21,817 bases of DNA from an uncultured Lachnospiraceae bacterium (GTDB lineage Bacteria; Bacillota; Clostridia; Lachnospirales; Lachnospiraceae): the NCBI GenBank assembly GCA_934359535.1, contig CAKRLN010000006.1, positions 1 through 21,817 on the forward strand. The letters run 5' to 3'. This document shows, piece after piece, positions 8,902-16,856 of the stretch; within the stretch, counting starts at the first letter, position 1; the number at the start of each line of letters is the position of its first letter. Below the pieces are notes generated by a model. That model saw nothing but the letters and a program-made list of their open reading frames with translations. It ran no database searches and was not told the origin of the DNA. Both the position numbers and the translations under genes were made by a program.

Positions 8902-10348
8902 TGCATATCCGGACAGCCTTGGAGGAACACTTTCGGATATTACGGAGCTTTTACAGAAGCCGGAGATGAAGGAGGTGTTTGGTTCTTTTTACATTCTGCC
9001 AAGTCTGTATCATTCCGATCTTGACCGTGGCTTTTCCGTAATCGACTATGGATTGAATGAAGACCTTGCAACAGCGCATGACCTGGAACAGCTGAAACAG
9101 CTTGGCATTGACCTGAAGCTTGATTTTATCTTAAATCATGCTTCAGCACAGTCGCCACAGTTTAGGGATCTGGTGGAAAAAGGCGATGCTTCGGGATATA
9201 AGGATTTTTTCATTGACTGGAATGCGTTCTGGGAAGGCTGTGGGACAATGACCGATGAGGGATATATCCAACCGGATCCGGAATACATCAGGGATATGTT
9301 TTTCCGGAAGCCGGGACTTCCGATCCTTATGGTACGGTTTCCAGATGGTACGAAACGTCCATACTGGAATACTTTTTATCAGGAGGAGCATTATCCGCAG
9401 TATCTTGGACAGATGGATTTGAATATCCAGTCACCGAAGGTGTGGGAATTTTACCGGGATACATTGAAAACGATTGCATCTTATGGTGCATCAATTGTAA
9501 GACTGGATGCGTTTGCCTATGCACCGAAGGCTCCGGGCAGAAAGAACTTTTTAAATGAACCGGAGACATGGGAGCTTTTAGATAAAATAAAAGAGCAGGC
9601 AGAGCCATATCATCTGACACTGCTTCCGGAAATCCATGCAGCCTATGAAGGGAAAATCTATGAGAAGGTTGCCAGACAGGGATATATGACCTATGACTTT
9701 TTCCTTCCAGGACTTGTCATTGATGCCATTGAGAATGGGAGGAGCTGTTATCTTGCAGACTGGGCAAGGGAGCTGATTGATAAAAAGATAAAAACGGTCA
9801 ATATGTTAGGCTGTCATGACGGAATCCCGATGCTCGACTTAAAAGGTCTGCTTCCGGAAGCAGATATCCAGAAGCTGATCGATACGATTGTTGCCAGAGG
9901 TGGTATGATCAAAAACCTGCATGGACAGAAAAATGTTTATTATCAGGTCAATGCTACGTATTTCAGTGCGCTTGGGGAATCGGAACAAAAGCTTCTGATC
10001 GCAAGGGCGATCCAGCTGTTTATGCCGGGCAAGCCACAGATCTGGTATCTGGATCTTTTTGCCGGGAAGAATGACCATGCAGCGGTAGAACGTGCCGGAG
10101 AATCTGGTCATAAGGAAATCAACCGCACGAATCTGACGAAGGAGCAGATTACATCGGCATTGCAGGCGGAGGTTGTGAAAAAGCAGCTTGAACTGTTGCA
10201 CTTCCGGAACACATCAGAGGCTTTTGCTGATGGGGCGCAGATCACAGTAGAAAATGGAAAGCAGACGCTTACCATCCGCTGGGTGAATGGGGAAGCATCT
10301 GCGGAACTCTTTGTAGACTTTAAAGAACTGACCTATACAATTCACTAA
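8879..10348 (+). CDS. GH13_18 sucrose 6-phosphate phosphorylase / sucrose phosphorylase
   Basis: Splits sucrose or phosphorylated sucrose with inorganic phosphate to glucose-1-phosphate and fructose or fructose-6-phosphate, in the cytoplasm. It has 489 residues. The GH13 catalytic set is visible: nucleophile Asp210 (VRLDAF), acid/base Glu251 (LLPEIH) and stabiliser Asp314 (CHDGIP). Start 8879 is chosen over earlier in-frame ATGs because AAAGGA lies 11 bases upstream and MNQKPMLNAYPDSLGG matches the family N-terminus. It overlaps agaSK by 23 bases, so translation is probably coupled. Coupling to a sucrose kinase domain favours a phosphorylated substrate, as reported for the R. gnavus homologue. 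Arg143 and His348 lie near the positions I recall as phosphate ligands in sucrose 6F-phosphate phosphorylases; this needs an alignment. Confidence 0.9.
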   Translation: MNQKPMLNAYPDSLGGTLSDITELLQKPEMKEVFGSFYILPSLYHSDLDRGFSVIDYGLNEDLATAHDLEQLKQLGIDLKLDFILNHASAQSPQFRDLVEKGDASGYKDFFIDWNAFWEGCGTMTDEGYIQPDPEYIRDMFFRKPGLPILMVRFPDGTKRPYWNTFYQEEHYPQYLGQMDLNIQSPKVWEFYRDTLKTIASYGASIVRLDAFAYAPKAPGRKNFLNEPETWELLDKIKEQAEPYHLTLLPEIHAAYEGKIYEKVARQGYMTYDFFLPGLVIDAIENGRSCYLADWARELIDKKIKTVNMLGCHDGIPMLDLKGLLPEADIQKLIDTIVARGGMIKNLHGQKNVYYQVNATYFSALGESEQKLLIARAIQLFMPGKPQIWYLDLFAGKNDHAAVERAGESGHKEINRTNLTKEQITSALQAEVVKKQLELLHFRNTSEAFADGAQITVENGKQTLTIRWVNGEASAELFVDFKELTYTIH

Positions 10349-10374
10349 ATCTTAATTTCATAAAGAAGTTGCAG

Positions 10375-10418
10375 GATCACGGTATCGATAAGATAAAAAT
10401 CGATGCCGTGATTTTTTG
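10375..10418 (+). terminator. Strong intrinsic terminator after agaSK operon
   Basis: ATCACGGTATCGAT (10376-10389) pairs along all 14 positions, one as G-U, with ATCGATGCCGTGAT (10399-10412), and a run of six T residues follows (10412-10417). It closes the agaSK-phosphorylase operon and isolates it from the beta-glucan genes. Confidence 0.93.
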
Positions 10419-10433
10419 TCAAAATACTATGTA

Positions 10434-10446
10434 AATGTGACACATT
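10434..10446. promoter_or_regulatory. Perfect 13-base palindrome upstream of GH16 promoter
   Basis: AATGTG-A-CACATT is a perfect inverted repeat ending 7 bases before the conserved CATGAATCTGA element. It is not found at the two sister promoters, so if it is an operator it is specific to the GH16 gene. It is short enough to arise by chance. Confidence 0.3.
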
Positions 10447-10452
10447 AAAGGT

Positions 10453-10489
10453 CATGAATCTGATATTTTTCGGAAGAATATAGTATATT
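10453..10489 (+). promoter_or_regulatory. Beta-glucan regulon promoter copy 1 (GH16 gene)
   Basis: CATGAATCTGATATTTTT at 10453-10470, with TATATT at 10484-10489 as the -10. The CTGATA inside the element lies 18 bases upstream of the -10 and would act as a poor -35, so the CATGAAT part just upstream is well placed for an activator. The same element and identical 31-base offset recur at 14277 and 20359. Transcription should start near 10496, giving a leader of about 108 bases. Confidence 0.8.
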
Positions 10490-10603
10490 CCTTTCATAAA
10501 AGCACGTTATATTGATTATGGTTTGTATGCAGAAAGCTTTTTAGCGGACGGTACAGCGAAATGGGAGTTGATAGGAGAGATCTATTTGTGAAAGGAGAGG
10601 GAA

Positions 10604-13600
10604 ATGAGAAAAGGAAAGCAATTCCTTGGGATTATGGCTGCGGCAGCAGTATTATCACTTGGAGCAGTACCGGTTGCAGCAGAGCAGACGGTGACAGACA
10701 TGCCACAGATGACGATTGTGACAGATAAGGAGGAGTATAGCGCGGGGGATACTATCAAAGAGACCATCCATATTGAGAACACAACCGGGAAGGATATTGA
10801 AAATATTACGGTTGAAGGAAATATCCCGGAAGGTTATACGATTGATGGGGCAGCGTCAGGGGATACGACCTGGAAAATGACAATTGAACGTCTGGAAGCA
10901 GGAGAGACGATAGAGAAGAATGCACCGGAGCTCGAGGAAGCAAAACCAGGACAGACAGAACCGGGTCAGCAGGAGCCGGGAAAAGAACCAGAACAGACAG
11001 AACCGGGTCAGCAGGAGCCGGAAAAAGAACCAGAACAGACAGAACCGGAACAGAAAAATCCGGAACAGAGTGAGCCGGGTCAGCAGCAGCCGGCAAAAGA
11101 TCCGGAACAGAATTCCGGAAACCAGAATGTTTCAGCAGTGCAGACTAACAGCCTTAAGACGGAGAAGAATGAACAGGCAAAAAGTGCAGGCACAGGTGAT
11201 CCGGTGCAGGCAGTGCTTTGGTTTTGCCTGATTGCAGCAGGTGTGGTCATCAGTGCAGTGGCAGTAAAGGCAAAGAAAGCAAAAAGGCTGTTATCCTTTG
11301 CCCTTGCAGTAATGCTTGCAGGCGGAGCATGTTCCGGATTGGCAACCACCGTAAATGCTGCGGAGAATGATATGTCTGTTGGCACAGCTTTAAAGACACA
11401 GGAGGTAACAAAAAACGTGAAAGCAGATGGCAAAGATGTGACACTAACTGCAAAAATGAGTTATGCAGATGACACAAAGCCGGAACAGCAGCCAGAGAAC
11501 TATTTGGAAAAAGAAGGCTATAAGGAAGTGTGGAAGGATGACTTCAATGGGGATTCCTTAAACCGTGATGACTGGAATGTAGAGCTTCATGAGCCGGGCT
11601 GGGTAAACAGTGAATGGCAGGAATATGTAGACTCGGATGCAAATATCCAGGTAAAAGACGGCAATCTGCTGTTAAAACCGGTTGAGACGGTAAATGCAGA
11701 TGGAACAAAGAGCTACACATCTGGCCGTGTCAACACACAGAACAAGCATGATTTCAAATATGGATATTTTGAATGCCGTGCAAAAGTTCCAACCGGAAAA
11801 GGCTATCTTCCGGCATTCTGGATGATGCCAACGGATGAAAATCTTTACGGACAGTGGCCGAAATGTGGTGAGATCGATATGATGGAGGTTATGGGACAGG
11901 AGACCAACAAGCTTTATGGAACGATCCATTATGGAGAACCACATGATCAGAGCCAGGGTACTTATGTTGTCGCTGAGGAAGACAATTTTGCAGACAATTA
12001 TCATACCTATGCATGCGAATGGCTTCCGGGAAAAATCATCTGGTATGTCGATGGCGTGAAATACCATGAGGAGTCTGACTGGTTTTCAGCAAAAGAAGGT
12101 CAGGGCGGAGAGGTTACTTATCCGGCACCATTTGATCAGCCATTTTATATGATCTTAAATCTTGCAGTCGGCGGCTCATGGGTTGGATATCCAGATGAAA
12201 ATACAACCTATGAGGATCAGGCATTTGCCATCGATTATGTTAAGGTTTATCAGAAAGACAGCTATGATGAAAATGTTGAAAAACCGGTCAAAGAGGTTTC
12301 ATTAAGGGATCCGGATGCAACAGGAAATTATATCAACAATGGGGATTTCGCAACAGCGGAAGACCTGGATGATGACAGTGACTGGAAATTTTTAACTGAA
12401 TTAAGCGGTGAAGGAACAGCGGAGATCAAAAATAACGAAATGGTGATCTGCACAACGGATGCGGGAACCGCAGATTACAGCATTCAGCTGGTACAGGCAG
12501 GCCTGCCGATGCAGAAAGGTGGCAAATATAAAGTGACGTTTGATGCTTATGCAGACGAAGCCCGGACGATGATCACTGACATTTCTGCACCGGATCACAA
12601 TTATACCCGTTATCTTCCGGACACAACCGTGGAGCTGACAACGGAGAAACAGACCTATACCTATGAATTTCAGATGACAGGAAGTGATGATGCAAACGGA
12701 AGACTGGAATTTAACCTTGGAAATACTGCATCGACAGCAACTGTGCATCTTTCCAATGTCCGTGTGGAAAAAACCGGATATGAAGAGATCAAAGAGGATA
12801 CAACAAAGAAAGTATTAGCAGACGGAAACTGCGTATACAACGGCAGCTTTGAGCAGGGAAAAGGACGCCTTGGCAGTTGGGAGATCACCAATCAGGCAGA
12901 TGCTGACATTGTGGTAACATCACTTGCAGATGGCAGACGTCTTCAGGTAACAAGCGCACCGGAAACAAAAGAGGGTGAGGTGCTTGTCGGACAGAGTGAT
13001 CTTGCATTAAATGGTGGAACGAACTATGTGTTGAGCTTTACGGCACAGGCAGATGAGCCAAAGACGATGACAGTAACCGCAGCGGGACAGACATTCCAGG
13101 CAGATATTACAACTGAGAAAGAGACCTTTACATATTCCTTTACAACGGAAGAGCAGATGACAGATAAAAACCTGTTCTTTGATCTTGGACTTGGAACAAC
13201 GGTTTATCTGGATCAGGTCCGCATAGAAGAGGACAGTCTGATCAAAAATGGCAGCTTTAACGCAGGGCTTGCAGGCTTTGAAGCATACTGCTATAATCCG
13301 TCTGACGTGACGTATGTTGTAGATTCCCTGAATGAGGACAATGCAGCAGACTTTACGATCAATGACACAGGGGATCAGGACTGGCATATCCAGTTAAAGC
13401 AAAGTGGCGTGAAACTGGAAAAGGATCAGTGGTATCGTCTTTCCCTGAAGATGAAATCTTCCAAAGACCGCAAGGTTTCCTATGCGCTTCAGAGAAATGG
13501 TGCAACGCATAATGATGACTGGACACCATACTGTCAGGAAGTAGTAGATCTGAATGGAGAGTATCAGACCTTTATCAGTGAATTCCAGATGGCATATGAT

Positions 13601-14173
13601 ACCGATACGGATACGATCTTTAATGTGACGATGGGTGCAGTGGATGGTGTGCAGATCAAAGAGCAGCACAGGATCTGCATTGATGATATTACACTGGAGA
13701 AGATTGATGCACCGGTGGAAACAGGAAGCAATCTGATTCAGAATGGCGATTTTGCAGAAAACAATGCAGATCACTGGGAGACAAGCCTGCTTCACGATAA
13801 CAGCCTTACCGTAGAAGATCAAAAAGCAGTATTTACGATCAAAGATCTGGGAACAGAGGAACACTCCTGCCAGTTTATCCAGAAAAATCTGAGAGTAGAG
13901 TCCGGAGCTTCCTATACAGTAAAATTTACAGCGGATTCGAGTGTTGCAAGAAAGATCAAATTTGCACTGATGATCCCGGATGTCTGGGACTGGTATACTG
14001 GTGCAGATGTCCAGCTGGAGGAAGGAGAGCATACATACAGCTATGATGTGACTATTCCGGAAGAAAAAGAAACAACGGATCAGATGGGATTTTATCTTAC
14101 CATGGGATATCTGGAGGAAAGTATTGGAGAACATACGATCAGTATTTCAGATGTTTCCATTGTTAAAAATTAA
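10604..14173 (+). CDS. Secreted modular GH16 beta-glucanase (laminarinase/lichenase-like) with four CBM-like modules
   Basis: Large exported enzyme of 1189 residues. A signal peptide (cleavage likely after Ala26) is followed by a DUF11-like beta-sandwich (about 33-105), a Pro/Glu/Gln-rich repeat linker (about 110-180), a hydrophobic segment 201-221, a basic patch KAKKAKR and a second hydrophobic segment 229-250 ending in a signal-peptidase-like site (VNAA). The GH16 domain spans about 305-550 with EIDMME, so catalytic Glu423 and Glu428 with Asp425. The extra residue in this motif is typical of endo-beta-1,3-glucanase subgroups. Four CBM4/9-like modules follow, near 574-725, 736-877, 878-1035 and 1042-1189, each opening with an NGxF-type motif. 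It probably cuts beta-1,3 or mixed-linkage glucan at the cell surface and feeds the GH94 enzymes. Ribosome binding site AAGGAG at 10592-10597. Confidence 0.9.
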   Translation: MRKGKQFLGIMAAAAVLSLGAVPVAAEQTVTDMPQMTIVTDKEEYSAGDTIKETIHIENTTGKDIENITVEGNIPEGYTIDGAASGDTTWKMTIERLEAGETIEKNAPELEEAKPGQTEPGQQEPGKEPEQTEPGQQEPEKEPEQTEPEQKNPEQSEPGQQQPAKDPEQNSGNQNVSAVQTNSLKTEKNEQAKSAGTGDPVQAVLWFCLIAAGVVISAVAVKAKKAKRLLSFALAVMLAGGACSGLATTVNAAENDMSVGTALKTQEVTKNVKADGKDVTLTAKMSYADDTKPEQQPENYLEKEGYKEVWKDDFNGDSLNRDDWNVELHEPGWVNSEWQEYVDSDANIQVKDGNLLLKPVETVNADGTKSYTSGRVNTQNKHDFKYGYFECRAKVPTGKGYLPAFWMMPTDENLYGQWPKCGEIDMMEVMGQETNKLYGTIHYGEPHDQSQGTYVVAEEDNFADNYHTYACEWLPGKIIWYVDGVKYHEESDWFSAKEGQGGEVTYPAPFDQPFYMILNLAVGGSWVGYPDENTTYEDQAFAIDYVKVYQKDSYDENVEKPVKEVSLRDPDATGNYINNGDFATAEDLDDDSDWKFLTELSGEGTAEIKNNEMVICTTDAGTADYSIQLVQAGLPMQKGGKYKVTFDAYADEARTMITDISAPDHNYTRYLPDTTVELTTEKQTYTYEFQMTGSDDANGRLEFNLGNTASTATVHLSNVRVEKTGYEEIKEDTTKKVLADGNCVYNGSFEQGKGRLGSWEITNQADADIVVTSLADGRRLQVTSAPETKEGEVLVGQSDLALNGGTNYVLSFTAQADEPKTMTVTAAGQTFQADITTEKETFTYSFTTEEQMTDKNLFFDLGLGTTVYLDQVRIEEDSLIKNGSFNAGLAGFEAYCYNPSDVTYVVDSLNEDNAADFTINDTGDQDWHIQLKQSGVKLEKDQWYRLSLKMKSSKDRKVSYALQRNGATHNDDWTPYCQEVVDLNGEYQTFISEFQMAYDTDTDTIFNVTMGAVDGVQIKEQHRICIDDITLEKIDAPVETGSNLIQNGDFAENNADHWETSLLHDNSLTVEDQKAVFTIKDLGTEEHSCQFIQKNLRVESGASYTVKFTADSSVARKIKFALMIPDVWDWYTGADVQLEEGEHTYSYDVTIPEEKETTDQMGFYLTMGYLEESIGEHTISISDVSIVKN
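10952..11048 (+). repeat. In-frame 42-base tandem repeat in GH16 linker
   Basis: Two adjacent copies of a 42-base unit (10952-10993 and 10994-11035), differing at very few bases, and a partial third copy to about 11048. Each unit encodes QTEPGQQEPGKEPE or a close variant, forming a flexible acidic, proline-rich linker. Such repeats change copy number easily. Confidence 0.85.
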
Positions 14174-14193
14174 TAGAATTGACAGCAATCACA

Positions 14194-14220
14194 CAGGAGC
14201 GGCATAGTCCGCTCCTGTTC
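14194..14220 (+). terminator. Weak intrinsic terminator after GH16 gene
   Basis: CAGGAGCGG (14194-14202) and CCGCTCCTG (14209-14217) pair perfectly with a six-base loop, 20 bases after the GH16 stop. Only TTCT follows, so the T-run is poor and read-through into the GH94 genes is possible. Confidence 0.6.
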
Positions 14221-14276
14221 TGGTATACGGGAAAATAATCCGGTTTAGGGAATTTTTGAATACAGAAATAATAGGT

Positions 14277-14313
14277 CATGAATCTGACATTTTAAAGAAT
14301 AATCTTGTATATT
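14277..14313 (+). promoter_or_regulatory. Beta-glucan regulon promoter copy 2 (GH94 pair)
   Basis: CATGAATCTGACATTTT at 14277-14293, with TATATT at 14308-14313, the same 31-base offset as copies 1 and 3. Here CTGACA is the closest of the three to a consensus -35, with an 18-base spacer. The preceding GGT is shared with copy 1. Start of transcription near 14320, leader of about 75 bases. Confidence 0.8.
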
Positions 14314-14394
14314 TTCGGACAAGGGTAACGTTATAGTTATGTAGAATCAATAAAATAATTGGAACAAAAATATTTTTAGAATGGAGTATACATT

Positions 14395-16809
14395 ATGAAA
14401 TATGGCTATTTTGATGAAACCAAAAAAGAATATATCATCACAAGACCGGACACCCCGGCACCATGGGTTAATTATCTTGGGTCACCGGAATACGGTGCGA
14501 TCGTATCCAACAATGCAGGAGGATACAGCTTTGCCAAATCTGGGGCAAATGGAAGAATTTTAAGATATGTGTTCAATCAGTTTGATGAACCGGGAAGATA
14601 TATCTATATCCGCGATAATGAAAGTAAAGATTTCTGGTCGGCATCGTGGCAGCCGGTAGGGAAGGATCTTTCTGAGTATAAGAGCGAGTGCCATCACGGA
14701 ACCGCTTATACTAAAATGATGGCAGATTACAGTGGTATCCATTCCGAAGTGCGTTATTATGTACCTTTAAACAAATCCTACGAGGTATGGAATCTTGCAC
14801 TGACCAACAATTCCGACCGGACAAGAAGCATCAATGTGACTGGATATGCAGAGTTTACCAATAACAGCAACTATGAGCAGGATCAGGTTAATTTACAGTA
14901 TTCCCAGTTTATCACAAGAAGCGTATTTAATGGAAATCGTGTACGGCAGATGATCCATGCCAATTTGGATAAGATTGAAAACGGAAAAGAGGTTGACAAT
15001 AAGATCGTTGTAAACCGGTTTTTCGGACTTGCGGGAGCCAGTGTACACAGCTGGTGTGGTGATAAAGAAGAATTTCTTGGAAGATACCACGGCTATGGAA
15101 ATCCGGTGGGGGTGATCAATGGACGCTTAAATAATGAGGGCAATTATAATGAAAATGCCTGTGGGGCGCTGACAACAGAATTGACACTTACACCGGGGGA
15201 GACACGGGAGATCGCATTCCTTGTTGGTATGAAGGATGATAAAGAGGCGGGAGAGATTATTGCCTCATATGCAGATACTGGAGCGGTATGCAAGGCAGAG
15301 CTGGAAGAACTGATTTCATACTGGCATAAGCAGCTATCACATTTTCAGGTTAAGACACCGAGCGATGAATTTAATACGATGATCAATACATGGAATGCCT
15401 ATAATTGCTTTATGACATTCATCTGGTCAAGAGCCGCATCCTTTACCTATTGTGGTCTGAGAAACGGATATGGATACCGTGATACTGTACAGGATATCCA
15501 GGGTGTGATCCACCTTGCACCGGAGATGGCGGTAGAGAAGATCCGTTTCATGCTTTCTGCACAGGTAGATAACGGTGGAGGGCTTCCACTCGTAAAATTT
15601 ACCCACAATCCGGGACATGAGGATACACCGGATGATGCTTCTTACGTACAGGAGACCGGACATCCGGCATACCGCGCGGATGATGCACTCTGGTTATTCC
15701 CGACAGTATACAAATATGTTGCTGAGACCGGAAATGTTGCATTTATTGATGAGGTGATCCCATTTGCCAATAAGGACGAGGGAACAGTATATGAACATCT
15801 GAAGCGCGCGATCGATTTTTCCATGAACCATCTTGGAAAGCATGGCATGCCGGCAGGCTTATATGCCGACTGGAATGACTGTTTACGGCTTGGGAAAGAC
15901 GGAGAGTCATCCTTTGTTGCGTTACAGTTCTATTATGCGATGACAATCTTAAAAGAGTTTGCCGCATATAAAAATGATCAGGAATACATCAAATATCTGG
16001 AAGAAAGCCAGGAAAAGCTTGGAAAGCTGATCCAGGAGCTCTGCTGGAACGAAGACCGCTTTATCCGTGGATTTACCGAAAGCGGAGAGGTTATCGGAAA
16101 ACGTGATGATCCGGAGGCAAATATGTGGTTAAACCCACAGAGCTGGGCGGTGATCAGTGGTCTTGCAACCGGTGAACAGGCAGATCTTGCGTTGCAGCAG
16201 GTGTATGACAGACTGAATACAGAATATGGGGCAATCCTTATGGATCCGCCATATCATGCACATGCATTTGATGGTGCGCTGGCGGTTATCTATAATGCCG
16301 GAACAAAAGAAAATGCGGGAATTTTCTCGCAGTCACAGGGCTGGATCATTCTTGCTGAAGCACTTCGTGGACATGGAGAGCGGGCATTTGGTTACTTTAT
16401 GGAAAATGCACCAGCAGCGCAGAATGACCGCGCAGAGATCCGCAGATTGGAGCCATATTGCTACGGTCAGTTTACCGAAGGAAAAGCGAGTCCGAATTTT
16501 GGACGTTCCCATGTGCACTGGCTGACTGGAACTGCATCAACCGTAATGGTGGGATGCGTGGAAGGAATTCTTGGTATGCGTCCGGATTTCTATGGACTTC
16601 ATATTGCACCTTCTGTTCCAAAGGAATGGGAAGAATTTGAGATTAATAAGGACTTCCGCGGAAGCCATCTGCACATTACCGTAAAAAATCCGGGACATGC
16701 AGAGAGCGGTTGTAAGAAGCTTACGGTAAATGGGCAGGAAATGGAAGGAAACTACATTCCGGCAGACGTACTTACGAAAGAGACAGAAGTTGAGCTTTAT
16801 CTTTCATAA
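14395..16809 (+). CDS. GH94 beta-glucoside phosphorylase (cellobiose phosphorylase-like)
   Basis: Cytoplasmic inverting phosphorylase of 804 residues that splits a beta-glucosyl disaccharide with phosphate to alpha-glucose-1-phosphate. The N-terminus (KYGYFD, PWxNYLG, GGYSF, RPGRYIYI-like) and the C-terminal WLTGTAS block are those of cellobiose and chitobiose phosphorylases of about 800 residues. The general acid is Asp495 in ADWNDCL. No signal peptide. GGAG at 14383-14386 sets the start. It has its own regulated promoter and is followed 47 bases later by a second GH94 gene. The acceptor linkage (beta-1,4, beta-1,3 or other) cannot be read from sequence alone; cellobiose is the default guess by similarity, while the GH16 neighbour leaves laminaribiose open. 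Confidence 0.88.
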   Translation: MKYGYFDETKKEYIITRPDTPAPWVNYLGSPEYGAIVSNNAGGYSFAKSGANGRILRYVFNQFDEPGRYIYIRDNESKDFWSASWQPVGKDLSEYKSECHHGTAYTKMMADYSGIHSEVRYYVPLNKSYEVWNLALTNNSDRTRSINVTGYAEFTNNSNYEQDQVNLQYSQFITRSVFNGNRVRQMIHANLDKIENGKEVDNKIVVNRFFGLAGASVHSWCGDKEEFLGRYHGYGNPVGVINGRLNNEGNYNENACGALTTELTLTPGETREIAFLVGMKDDKEAGEIIASYADTGAVCKAELEELISYWHKQLSHFQVKTPSDEFNTMINTWNAYNCFMTFIWSRAASFTYCGLRNGYGYRDTVQDIQGVIHLAPEMAVEKIRFMLSAQVDNGGGLPLVKFTHNPGHEDTPDDASYVQETGHPAYRADDALWLFPTVYKYVAETGNVAFIDEVIPFANKDEGTVYEHLKRAIDFSMNHLGKHGMPAGLYADWNDCLRLGKDGESSFVALQFYYAMTILKEFAAYKNDQEYIKYLEESQEKLGKLIQELCWNEDRFIRGFTESGEVIGKRDDPEANMWLNPQSWAVISGLATGEQADLALQQVYDRLNTEYGAILMDPPYHAHAFDGALAVIYNAGTKENAGIFSQSQGWIILAEALRGHGERAFGYFMENAPAAQNDRAEIRRLEPYCYGQFTEGKASPNFGRSHVHWLTGTASTVMVGCVEGILGMRPDFYGLHIAPSVPKEWEEFEINKDFRGSHLHITVKNPGHAESGCKKLTVNGQEMEGNYIPADVLTKETEVELYLS

Positions 16810-16856
16810 TGAGCAGGCAAACGCCTATTTGTTATGAGCAATACAAGGAGAATGGA

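Noticed and set aside
11204..11365. Frameshift or assembly join of two genes inside the GH16 reading frame
   Set aside because: The frame is open throughout, codon use is uniform, and there is no stop, start signal or ribosome binding site at the junction, so a real single gene is more likely.
13394..14134. 246-codon open frame on the minus strand
   Set aside because: It lies wholly inside the GH16 gene on the other strand, is Cys/Ile/His-rich without any recognisable domain, and has no convincing ribosome binding site. It is a shadow frame.
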